From JAAGZL01 sp050288625 (lineage in GTDB: Bacteria; Pseudomonadota; Gammaproteobacteria; Chromatiales; Chromatiaceae): a stretch of DNA of 39,678 bases. Within the stretch, counting starts at the first letter, position 1, and each line of letters starts with the position of its first letter. A program made the position numbers and the translations under genes. Positions 16,100 to 23,692 of the stretch are shown one piece after another. The notes under the pieces were generated by a model. It worked only from the letters and a program-made list of their open reading frames with translations. It made no database searches and was not told the DNA's origin. The stretch is taken from NCBI GenBank assembly GCA_050288625.1, contig JBNKEE010000038.1, positions 1-39,678 on the forward strand, given 5' to 3'.

Positions 16100-16941
16100 C
16101 AGATTGCCCGCTGTTGATCTGTACCGACCTGGATCGAACCTTGATCCCGAACGGTGTGCCTCCAGAGTCACCTATGGCTATGGATATGTTCAAGGAGCTG
16201 GTCAGCCGGTCCGGTGTATCCCTTGTCTTCGTTACGGGCCGGCATCGTGAGCTGGTGGAAGGCGCCATAGACGACTATCGCTTACCCCATCCTGACTACG
16301 TGATAGCAGATGTTGGCACCACCATTTATGAGGTCAACACCAAAGGTTGGATTCAATGGGAAAAGTGGGAGCAGGAGATCAGTGATGCCTGGTCGGGGAG
16401 GTCTGGCGTTGATATCCATGCGTTGTTACAGGATGTCGGCGAGCTGAGACTTCAGGAGCAGGAGAAGCAAAACAGATTTAAGCTTAGCTACTATGTGCCG
16501 ATTAAGTGCATACAGAAGGAACTGGAACGGGAGATAACCAAGCGGTTGCAGGCAGAAGATATACAGGCCTCTTTGGTATGGAGCGTAGATAGTGTGCTTG
16601 CGATTGGGTTGCTGGACATCTTACCGGCTGCCGCGACCAAGCTGCATGCAATAGAGTTTCTGATGGAAAGGCTGGGATTTGATCTAGATAACACCATCTT
16701 TGCCGGAGACAGCGGCAACGATGTCTCTGTGCTCGCAAGCCCGATTAAATCGGTACTCGTTGCCAATGCGACGGAGGATGTGCGTCAGGCCGTGATCCAG
16801 GAGTCGGAGTCCAGGCGGCATAGTGACGCTATCTATCTGGCACAGGGTGGTTTCCAGGGCATGAACGGTAATTATAGCGCCGGTATTTTGGAAGGGATTG
16901 TGCATTACATGCCGCAAGTGGAATTTTTAATAAGGAGATGA
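16096..16941 (+). CDS. spp: Sucrose-6-phosphate phosphatase (HAD family)
   Basis: Removes the phosphate from sucrose 6-phosphate, pulling synthesis forward; 281 residues. All HAD motifs are intact: nucleophile region CTDLDRTL (D11, D13, T15), VTGRH for motif II, the lysine region RFKLSYY, and GDSGND (D205, D209) for metal binding. The cap domain lies in the middle (~85-170), as in the HAD-IIB class. The gene starts with GTG, overlapping the synthase stop by four bases (GTGA), so the two are translationally coupled. It keeps every residue that the synthase's own phosphatase-like domain has lost. Confidence 0.9.
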   Translation: MTDCPLLICTDLDRTLIPNGVPPESPMAMDMFKELVSRSGVSLVFVTGRHRELVEGAIDDYRLPHPDYVIADVGTTIYEVNTKGWIQWEKWEQEISDAWSGRSGVDIHALLQDVGELRLQEQEKQNRFKLSYYVPIKCIQKELEREITKRLQAEDIQASLVWSVDSVLAIGLLDILPAAATKLHAIEFLMERLGFDLDNTIFAGDSGNDVSVLASPIKSVLVANATEDVRQAVIQESESRRHSDAIYLAQGGFQGMNGNYSAGILEGIVHYMPQVEFLIRR

Positions 16942-17864
16942 TGGTGGCGGGAGAACAGGACAACAGACCGGTGATGTTTGGAGAGGTCTTATTCGATATG
17001 TTTCCGGACGGGAGCCTGGTTCTTGGTGGGGCGCCTTTCAATGTGGCCTGGCATCTGCAGGCGTTTGGGCTGGAACCTCTGATGATATCCAGGGTAGGGG
17101 CAGACGCCCTGGGTAGACAGGTGTGCAGCTCCATGCTGGAGTGGGGTATGGACAGATCCGGAATGCAGATTGATTCCGCCCATCCCACCGGCAGTGTAAC
17201 TGTCTCCTTTAATGACGGTGAGCCAGAGTTCGATATAGTCTCCAACAGGGCCTACGACTATATCGACCGTTATGCGCTTCCACCATACTGGACAACCCGG
17301 CCGTTGTATTATGGTACCCTGGCCATGCGCAATCAGGTTTCTAGGGAAACCCTGTGGGAACTGAAGAATAACAGCGAAGGTTACTCCTTTATGGATGTTA
17401 ATCTTCGTCCCCCCTGGTGGTCACAGGATGATGTTATGCGGGCGATGCAGGGGGCCAGCTGTATCAAGGTCAATCAAAACGAACTGAATCAAATCGTACA
17501 GAAGGGCACAAGCGTTGAGTCCAAGGCCGAATGGATATTGGCCAACATCTCTCCCCAATCCGTATTGGTGACCCAGGGCAGAGATGGCGCCATTATCTTT
17601 CTGTCCGACGGTTCACGCAGCAGGGTAGCACCCAAACCGGCGCTAAAGGTAATAGATACGGTGGGGGCAGGAGATGCCTTCAGCGCAGTTATGCTGATGG
17701 GTCAGATCAAGGAGTGGCGCATAGATCTTACCCTGGAACGTGCTCAGAGTTTTGCCAGTGCAATAGTCGGGGTGCGCGGAGCGGTGGTAAACGATAAGGA
17801 GTTCTATCGTAATTTTATGCAGGAGTGGCTTAGTGAAGAGCCCGAACCAGTCAAGATCCAATAA
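16938..17864 (+). CDS. fruK: Fructokinase (PfkB/ribokinase family)
   Basis: Phosphorylates fructose to fructose 6-phosphate with ATP; about 308 residues. Family marks are the N-terminal sugar-binding GGAPFNVAWHL, the N-E motif region (CIKVNQNELNQI) and the ATP/anion-hole signature DTVGAGDAFSA with the catalytic base D246. Start is ambiguous: ATG at 16938 overlaps the phosphatase stop by four bases, but AAGGAG directly abuts it, so ATG 16941 or GTG 16944 may be used. In this operon it rephosphorylates the fructose that amylosucrase releases, so that it can re-enter sucrose synthesis or central metabolism. The same role is known from the methanotroph sucrose operons. Confidence 0.88.
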   Translation: MMVAGEQDNRPVMFGEVLFDMFPDGSLVLGGAPFNVAWHLQAFGLEPLMISRVGADALGRQVCSSMLEWGMDRSGMQIDSAHPTGSVTVSFNDGEPEFDIVSNRAYDYIDRYALPPYWTTRPLYYGTLAMRNQVSRETLWELKNNSEGYSFMDVNLRPPWWSQDDVMRAMQGASCIKVNQNELNQIVQKGTSVESKAEWILANISPQSVLVTQGRDGAIIFLSDGSRSRVAPKPALKVIDTVGAGDAFSAVMLMGQIKEWRIDLTLERAQSFASAIVGVRGAVVNDKEFYRNFMQEWLSEEPEPVKIQ

Positions 17865-17886
17865 TATGCCGGAATAATAAACAGCT

Positions 17887-19848
17887 ATGTACGAACAAGT
17901 ATCCCACTCTTTGTTAAATGAAATATTAAGCGAACTCAATCCAGATCTGGAGAAAGAAGATCTGCGACATTTCTATACCAGACTTGGGGCAAACTTTTAT
18001 TCAATACACTCTCTGTTTACCCTGCTCTATGGGGAAAGGGAAGATTTTAAGGAACAGATGCAGCGTCTGGTTGAGGCCATGGCCTGTCAGTATATATACC
18101 GTCCCAACCATCTCAAGCGCGTGGATATAGAAAGAGAGAAGGATTACAACTGGTTCCTGAGTCAACAGCTTGTGGGGATGGCGTTGTACAGCGATGGATT
18201 CGCAGAAGATATTAAAGACCTTGCCAGCAAGGTCCACTACTTCCAGGAGTTGGGGGTAAATCTAATCCATATCATGCCCATCCTGAAGTGCCCTAAAAAG
18301 AATAACGACGGTGGCTACGCCGTGAGTGATTTCCGGGAGATAGATGCAAAGGTCGGTGACATGAAGGATCTGCACAACCTTACAGAGGAGTTACAAAAAC
18401 GCGACATCCTGTTGGTTCTCGACGTAGTGGTCAACCACACATCGAACGAGCACGAGTGGGCAAAAAAGGCGCGTAAGGGTAAGAAGAAATATCAGGATTA
18501 CTATTATGTCTTCCCCAGCCGGGAGATACCTGACATGTTCGAAGAGACCCTGCCCGAGGTGTTCCCAGAGACCTCTCCCGGCAACTTCACCTGGGATGAG
18601 GAGATGGGTAAATGGGTGATGACCGTATTCAACAACTACCAGTGGGATCTCAATTATAGTAATCCGGCAGTATTCATTGAGATGCTTGAGATCATCCTGT
18701 ACTGGGCCAACCAGGGCGCGGACATTGTACGATTGGACGCGGTGGCCTTTCTCTGGAAAAAGATAGGCAGCACCTGCCAGAACGAACGCGAGGCCCACCT
18801 GATCCTGCAGTTGATGAAGGACTGTTGCCAGGTGTCTGCGCCTGGAGTTCTGTTTATCGCAGAGGCAATCGTGGCGCCGGTGGAGATCATCAAGTATTTC
18901 GGAGAGGACGCGGTGATCGCCAAAGAGTGCGAGGTGGCCTATAACGCTACATTTATGGCCCTGATGTGGGATGCAGTGGCGACCAAAAACACTAAGCTGT
19001 TGCAACAGGGGCTGAAGAGTCTACCAGACAAACTGGACCGCGCCACCTGGCTCAACTACATCCGCTGCCATGATGACATCGGTCTGGGATTTGATGACAG
19101 GGATGTGTTGGCGGTTGGATATGAACCCAAGGCACACCGCCAGTTTCTGATCGACTACTATACCGGCGCCTATGATGATTCGGCTGCTCGGGGGCTGGCC
19201 TTCGGGCACAACAACAAGACTGGAGATGCGCGTATCTCAGGCTCCCTGGCCTCGCTCATCGGTCTCGAGAGTGCACTGGAAAATAATGACACCGACAGGA
19301 TCGAGCAGGCCATCAAGCGGATCCTGCTATTGCACAGCATCATCATGTCGTTTGGAGGCATACCACTCATCTATTACGGGGACGAGATAGGTACCATAAA
19401 CGACTGCACCTACCTGGAAGATGAGAGCAAGGCCAATGATACCCGTTGGGCCCATCGACCCAAGATAGATTGGGAGAGGGCGGCGCTACGCAACACCAAG
19501 GATACGGTAGAGTACAAGCTGTTCAGCGCCATCAAGAAGATGATCGCTGTACGCAAGGAGATTCCGGCGTTTGCCGACTTCAACAATCGCGAGTTGATAG
19601 ATGCACAGAACCCCCATCTGTTCGTGTTTTCACGCTTTAACTACCACACTAGGGGAGTGTTGGTAGTGGCCAACTTTGATGACTCGCCACAATACCTGAA
19701 TCTGAATGAGCTGGGTTGCAAGACCCTGTCCGAGCATAGCAGGATCAGTGATCTCTATTCCGGCGAGAGTCCGGCAATGTTTAAAGAGCAGTTGGTGATA
19801 CCACCCTTGCATTTCTATTGGCTCTCAGATCAGAACAGGAATCTATAA
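17887..19848 (+). CDS. ams: Amylosucrase (GH13)
   Basis: Transfers glucose from sucrose to an alpha-1,4-glucan and releases fructose; 653 residues, close to the Neisseria polysaccharea enzyme. The helical N-terminal domain (~1-90) is followed by the (beta/alpha)8 barrel with NHTSNEH at the end of strand 3, the nucleophile D284 (VRLDAVAF), acid/base E326 (LFIAEAIVAP) and the transition-state pair H395-D396 (IRCHDDIG). The long loop with NYQWDLNYSNP is typical of the amylosucrase subgroup rather than sucrose hydrolases or trehalose synthases. It lies 22 bases after fructokinase. No signal peptide: it acts in the cytoplasm, linking sucrose to glycogen-type storage. Confidence 0.92.
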   Translation: MYEQVSHSLLNEILSELNPDLEKEDLRHFYTRLGANFYSIHSLFTLLYGEREDFKEQMQRLVEAMACQYIYRPNHLKRVDIEREKDYNWFLSQQLVGMALYSDGFAEDIKDLASKVHYFQELGVNLIHIMPILKCPKKNNDGGYAVSDFREIDAKVGDMKDLHNLTEELQKRDILLVLDVVVNHTSNEHEWAKKARKGKKKYQDYYYVFPSREIPDMFEETLPEVFPETSPGNFTWDEEMGKWVMTVFNNYQWDLNYSNPAVFIEMLEIILYWANQGADIVRLDAVAFLWKKIGSTCQNEREAHLILQLMKDCCQVSAPGVLFIAEAIVAPVEIIKYFGEDAVIAKECEVAYNATFMALMWDAVATKNTKLLQQGLKSLPDKLDRATWLNYIRCHDDIGLGFDDRDVLAVGYEPKAHRQFLIDYYTGAYDDSAARGLAFGHNNKTGDARISGSLASLIGLESALENNDTDRIEQAIKRILLLHSIIMSFGGIPLIYYGDEIGTINDCTYLEDESKANDTRWAHRPKIDWERAALRNTKDTVEYKLFSAIKKMIAVRKEIPAFADFNNRELIDAQNPHLFVFSRFNYHTRGVLVVANFDDSPQYLNLNELGCKTLSEHSRISDLYSGESPAMFKEQLVIPPLHFYWLSDQNRNL

Positions 19849-19991
19849 ACACTGCTATTTGTGTTGTTGATGGCCGCTCTTCGGTAACGGTTGTTTGCTG
19901 AAACCTGTTAAACTTAAACGCTTTGGATCTGCCAGCCTGGCAGTTGGATTTAAGTAAATCGGTGCAAGAATTGGCAGACAAGCAGCAAGGT

Positions 19992-21170
19992 ATGAATTCC
20001 CAGGAAACCCGTACGGCCTTCTCCCTGGCTGGCATCTACTCCCTGCGCATGTTGGGGCTGTTCCTGATCCTCCCGGTATTTGCCCTCTATGCCGAACATC
20101 TGCAAGGGGTCACTCCTATGTTGGTGGGAATGGCTATAGGCGCCTACGGTCTGACTCAGGCCATGCTGCAGATCCCGTTCGGTATGCTTTCCGATCGTAT
20201 CGGCCGTAAGCCGGTGATCATAGGCGGTCTGCTGTTGTTCGCCATTGGAAGCATGGTCGCAGCCATGTCTCATAGTATCTGGGGAGTGATATTGGGACGC
20301 GCCCTGCAGGGTAGCGGCGCCATAGCGGCGGCAGTAATGGCCCTGGCGGCGGATCTGAGCCGGGATGAGAGTCGCACCAAGGTTATGGCTGCCATCGGCA
20401 TGAGCATCGGTCTGGCCTTTATCCTGGCCTTGATCCTGGGCCCGATCCTGAACGGCCTGATCGGGGTACCAGGTATCTTCTGGCTCACGGCCCTGCTGGC
20501 TTTGGCCGGGATAGCCATTGTGCTGTTTTTTGTACCGACCCCCGCATCCACTCAGATACACACTGACACAGAGGCGGTCCCGGACCAGTTTGTGCGGGTC
20601 CTATCCAATGTTCATCTGCTGCGTCTGGATCTGGGTATATTTGTCCTGCACCTGATCATAACCTCTGTATTCCTGGCCGTTCCTCTGGCTCTACGAGATC
20701 TCATCGGGATAGGGAGCGGTGATCACTGGATGATCTACCTGCCGGTGCTTCTGGTCTCGATACTCTTTATGGTCCCCTTCATAGTGGTAGCCGAGAGGCG
20801 CAACAAGATGAAACAGGTATTTCTGGGAGCGGTGCTGACGCTGGCCTTAGCCCTGTCCGGACTCTACCTGTGGCACGCCTCACTCGCTGGGCTGTTGTTT
20901 TCACTGGTACTGTTTTTTACCGCCTTTAACCTGTTGGAATCCACCCTGCCATCCATTGTGTCCAAGGTGGCATCAGCGGCTAGCAAGGGTACGGCCATGG
21001 GGATCTACTCCACATCCCAGTTCGCTGGGGCATTTGTTGGGGGTGTGACCGGTGGCTGGATACACGGTCGGTTCGGGCTGGAGGGGGTGTTTCTGTTTGG
21101 GGCAGCCGCAGCATTAATCTGGCTGGCCGCTGCATTCGGTATGCAGATCCCGGTCAGGCAGGATGGCTGA
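19992..21170 (+). CDS. MFS transporter (YajR-like core)
   Basis: A 392-residue major facilitator with twelve predicted helices. The cytoplasmic loop signature between helices 2 and 3 is clear (GMLSDRIGRKPVI). The N-terminus (TAFSLAGIYSLRMLGLFLILPVFALYA) resembles the YajR/YebQ group of drug:proton antiporters. The extra C-terminal YAM domain of E. coli YajR is absent: the protein stops after helix 12. The frame is open 23 codons further up from a TTG, but the ATG after GCAAGG gives the normal start. It keeps its usual place before ssb, as in Pseudomonas, so it belongs to the conserved core block and not to the sucrose operon before it. Confidence 0.85.
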   Translation: MNSQETRTAFSLAGIYSLRMLGLFLILPVFALYAEHLQGVTPMLVGMAIGAYGLTQAMLQIPFGMLSDRIGRKPVIIGGLLLFAIGSMVAAMSHSIWGVILGRALQGSGAIAAAVMALAADLSRDESRTKVMAAIGMSIGLAFILALILGPILNGLIGVPGIFWLTALLALAGIAIVLFFVPTPASTQIHTDTEAVPDQFVRVLSNVHLLRLDLGIFVLHLIITSVFLAVPLALRDLIGIGSGDHWMIYLPVLLVSILFMVPFIVVAERRNKMKQVFLGAVLTLALALSGLYLWHASLAGLLFSLVLFFTAFNLLESTLPSIVSKVASAASKGTAMGIYSTSQFAGAFVGGVTGGWIHGRFGLEGVFLFGAAAALIWLAAAFGMQIPVRQDG

Positions 21171-21267
21171 GATCTATGAGATGCATTTTGCATAGGCAGC
21201 GGGTAAGATTGACGATTATTTAAACATTCAGGGATAGAACGAAAAAACGAGGAGGAAAGGAGAGATC

Positions 21268-21711
21268 ATGGCTACGAGAGGCGTAAACAAGGTAATACTA
21301 ATCGGCAACCTGGGGCAGGACCCGGATGTGAGGTACATGCCAAACGGCAATGCCGTGGCCAATGTCAGTTTGGCTACCAGCGAATCATGGAAAGACAAGA
21401 ATACCGGCGAGACCCAGGAGCGGACCGAGTGGCATCGCGTCGTGTTCTTTCGCCGTCTGGCCGAGGTTGTGGGTGAATATCTGAAGAAGGGATCCAAGAT
21501 CTATGTCGAAGGCAGGCTGCAGACCCGCAAATGGCAGGACAATCAGGGCCAGGATCGTTACACCACCGAGATTGTGGCAGACCAGATGCAGATGTTGGAC
21601 AGTCGCGGTGGAAGTGCGGCGTTCGATAGCAGCAGTCCATCACAGCAACAGTCAGCACCGGCACCGGCCCCCGTCCCGGACGAGGGGTTCGATGACGATA
21701 TTCCGTTCTAG
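21268..21711 (+). CDS. ssb: Single-stranded DNA-binding protein
   Basis: Tetrameric SSB that coats single-stranded DNA in replication, recombination and repair; 147 residues. The OB-fold occupies ~1-110 (VNKVILIGNLGQDPDVRYMPNG ... ERTEWHRVVFF ... GSKIYVEGRLQTRKWQD). A short Ser/Gln/Pro linker leads to the acidic tip DDDIPF, the docking site for partner proteins. A purine-rich ribosome binding site (AGGAGGAAAGGAGAG) precedes the ATG, fitting high expression. Confidence 0.97.
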   Translation: MATRGVNKVILIGNLGQDPDVRYMPNGNAVANVSLATSESWKDKNTGETQERTEWHRVVFFRRLAEVVGEYLKKGSKIYVEGRLQTRKWQDNQGQDRYTTEIVADQMQMLDSRGGSAAFDSSSPSQQQSAPAPAPVPDEGFDDDIPF

Positions 21712-21753
21712 ATATCATCGAATAAGCTAACTATTTAGTAATAACACGCTTTA

Positions 21754-21900
21754 CCCCCCCCCTCACCCCGACCCTCTCCCCTAAGGGAGAGGGGCTTACA
21801 CCATAAGGTAAATTGCAGCTACTCCCTTTTCCCCGATGGAACCTCGGTACCCCTTGTGGGCTCGAGTACCCTAAAGGGCATAAAGTCTAGGGATGAGGGG
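21754..21900. repeat. 53-bp-module repeat element, copy 1 (one module)
   Basis: C-rich start (CCCCCTCACCCCGACC), then one 53-base module from the first CTCCCC to the next TTCCCC containing CATAAGGTAAATTGCAG, then the end module with CTCGGTACCCC and a final GGGATGAGGGG. The ends are inverted repeats of each other. It lies 40 bases after ssb. Confidence 0.75.
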
Positions 21901-21949
21901 AAGTATATTTAAACTCTCTTAGCGTGGTGAGGTAAATCAGGGATGAAAA

Positions 21950-22123
21950 CTATTCAAACTCCTTCTCATGCTTCTGCCGGTTACGCTTTCCTTTGGATAA
22001 AGGTGTGTCATCGGCATGTCTATTCCGTTTTTTCTCATAGGGATTTCGAAAATTAAACTTAGATTCCAATTCATTCAAATCCTCATCCAAGTCGTCTTCT
22101 AACTCATGTCGCCGCCTACTCAC
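21950..22123 (-). CDS. Small highly charged protein, unknown function
   Basis: A 57-codon gene not covered by usual length cut-offs. It starts GTG with AGGAG nine bases upstream and ends TAG. The product begins with SRRRHELEDD, then DLDEDLNELESKF, and ends KRNRQKHEKEFE: almost half the residues are charged, with an acidic first half and a basic second half; it has no hydrophobic core or cysteine. It resembles small cytosolic proteins of the PA3496 type in size and composition, but I cannot confirm that. It lies between the repeat element after ssb and the LysR gene on the same strand as the latter. Confidence 0.5.
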   Translation of the reverse strand: MSRRRHELEDDLDEDLNELESKFNFRNPYEKKRNRHADDTPLSKGKRNRQKHEKEFE

Positions 22124-22258
22124 AGCTGTGATCTCCTATTAACAAAAATCACAATAAAAGAAACTACTACGCAATTACTATTTAGACCATGCGCTCAGGA
22201 AATGGAAGGGTTTTTATAGCTGTTGTAGGGCGGTTGGGATAACGCCCGCAAGCATGTT

Positions 22259-23092
22259 CTATATGGAATTAAGGATATCCTGGATCAATTCTGAGCACTC
22301 ATTCTCGGTGCGGAACACCGCATAGGAAAAGCGTTCGATAGTTGGCGCACCGGGTACCAGGTGAAGTTCGTTGTTGTCTATATATGGATCGATCATCTGT
22401 TGCGCCAGATAACAGGAGCCGCCCTGAGACAGCAATATATCCAGCGCCATGCCGCCACTGCTGCAATGAGCGCGCGGTATGCATCGGTCTTCGACAAAAG
22501 CGGCATGAGTGATAGAGAAACTTCTTCCCCAATCCACGAGCAGATAGTTATCTTTGAAGGCGTCATCCGGTGAGGTGTGTGGAACACTGCTCACCAGTAT
22601 CAAGGGGATCTTCTCCATCTCTCTGGCGATTAGTTCGGGTGTGGTCGGAGGCTCAAAAACGAACGCCAGGTCCAACACACCGTTAAGCACCATGTTGATT
22701 AGAGAGTCCACCTTGTCCATCTCAAGGTGCAAGGTAAGGGAGGGACGAGATTTGTAGATTCTTTCGGTCCAGGTCCTGACGTTGATCTGCCAAAGATCTA
22801 TGGTTGTTCCCACGGCTAACGACTGAGCAAACTTTGTCTCCAGTGCTACATCAAGCCGAGCCCTTTCCCAACTCTGGACTATGATCTCTGCATGGCGCAA
22901 GAATCTTTCACCGGCCGGTGTAAGTTGGATGTTGTTGCGATCGCGGGTAAACAGGCTAGTACCCAGGGTGCCTTCCAACTGTTTTATACGGGCGCTGACC
23001 GCAGCCTGGGTGACGAATAATACCTCGCCGGCCCTGCCAAAATGGCGGGTCTTTACCACGGAAAGGAAGGTCTTTAGGAGCGAGATGTCCAT
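22259..23092 (-). CDS. LysR-family transcriptional regulator
   Basis: A 277-residue LTTR. The winged helix-turn-helix is at residues ~1-60 (MDISLLKTFLSVVKTRHFGRAGEVLFVTQAAVSARIKQLE) with FLSVV and the recognition helix QAAVSARIKQLE; the periplasmic-binding-protein-like effector domain follows (~90-277). The N-terminus resembles the HdfR/YifA group. The C-terminal domain is slightly short. It is divergent from a small secreted protein gene, 183 bases away, which makes that gene a natural candidate target. The effector is unknown. Confidence 0.85.
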   Translation of the reverse strand: MDISLLKTFLSVVKTRHFGRAGEVLFVTQAAVSARIKQLEGTLGTSLFTRDRNNIQLTPAGERFLRHAEIIVQSWERARLDVALETKFAQSLAVGTTIDLWQINVRTWTERIYKSRPSLTLHLEMDKVDSLINMVLNGVLDLAFVFEPPTTPELIAREMEKIPLILVSSVPHTSPDDAFKDNYLLVDWGRSFSITHAAFVEDRCIPRAHCSSGGMALDILLSQGGSCYLAQQMIDPYIDNNELHLVPGAPTIERFSYAVFRTENECSELIQDILNSI

Positions 23093-23181
23093 GGGCGAAC
23101 GATAACCGCTCTTGATCGTGTCGACAACGAATATTTGCTCGTAAATTCGTATGTTATCCCCTATAAATTGTCCAAATTCTC

Positions 23182-23202
23182 TAGCCGGGGTATACCCGGC
23201 TA
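23182..23202 (+). other. Perfect hairpin TAGCCGGG/CCCGGCTA in the leader of the small secreted protein gene
   Basis: An eight-base perfect stem with a five-base loop (GTATA) lies ten bases before a second, terminator-like hairpin. The right arm CCCGGCT could in principle pair with other GC-rich segments of the leader, so the pair may form alternative structures. It lies between the divergent LysR gene and the secreted-protein gene. Confidence 0.6.
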
Positions 23203-23212
23203 TGATTTGCAG

Positions 23213-23250
23213 GCCCGGTTACACGCATTGTGTTGAGCGGGCGGTTTTTT
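23213..23250 (+). terminator. Terminator-like hairpin in the leader of the small secreted protein gene
   Basis: GCCCG pairs with CGGGC, with an inner ACAC/GTGT helix, and the stem is followed by GGTTTTTT. It ends only ~16 bases before the AAAGGAAAGG ribosome binding site. A terminator at this place would either end a transcript from upstream (though the upstream gene points the other way) or act as an attenuator for the downstream gene. Confidence 0.6.
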
Positions 23251-23275
23251 ACTCTTAGTAAAAGGAAAGGTTGTC

Positions 23276-23524
23276 ATGAAAAAAACTACGCTTTTGCCTC
23301 TGATGGCATTGCTGACACTGTTTGGAGTAACAGCTCCGGTAGTTGCGGAAGAGTCCATGGATGAGATGGATAAGCGTTGTCGCAGTTATGCTGTGGAAGA
23401 TGGTATTCCTGCCGATGAGGTGGAAGATTACGTCAAAGAGTGTATCGAAGGCATTATGCAGGAAGGCAGTGATTCCGCCTCAGAATCTGGTTCAGAATCA
23501 GAGCAAGAGACCAGTAAAGACTAA
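23276..23524 (+). CDS. Small secreted acidic protein
   Basis: An 82-residue protein with a clear Sec signal peptide: MKKTTLLPLMALLTLFGVTAPVVAEE, with a likely cut after AVA-type sequence PVVA at about residue 24. The mature part is ~58 residues, acidic, with two cysteines (DKRCRSYA and VKECIEG) that could form one disulfide and a Ser/Glu-rich tail (SESGSESEQETSKD). The family is not one I can name; similar small periplasmic proteins occur in marine gammaproteobacteria. A strong AAAGGAAAGG ribosome binding site and a terminator on both sides suggest a single-gene, possibly abundant transcript. Confidence 0.7.
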   Translation: MKKTTLLPLMALLTLFGVTAPVVAEESMDEMDKRCRSYAVEDGIPADEVEDYVKECIEGIMQEGSDSASESGSESEQETSKD

Positions 23525-23543
23525 TTTGTATTGAGGTGTTTTT

Positions 23544-23579
23544 ACCCGGTCAGCCGATCTTTGGTTGATCGGGTTTTTT
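23544..23579 (+). terminator. Rho-independent terminator after the small secreted protein gene
   Basis: ACCCGGTCAGCC and GGTTGATCGGGT form an imperfect stem around a short loop, followed by TTTTTT. It begins 20 bases after the stop codon. Confidence 0.85.
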
Positions 23580-23692
23580 GTGTCCGCTCGTTTAATCTAT
23601 TTTTACATCTATCCCAAAATTCCCACCAACCCCAAGACCGAACATTCAATAACGGCTACAATGCAGTTATCGATCGGAATAAAGGGATAAGA

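Noticed and set aside
18391..19005. 204-codon minus-strand open frame inside the amylosucrase gene
   Set aside because: Antisense shadow of the GH13 catalytic region, without domain or ribosome binding site.
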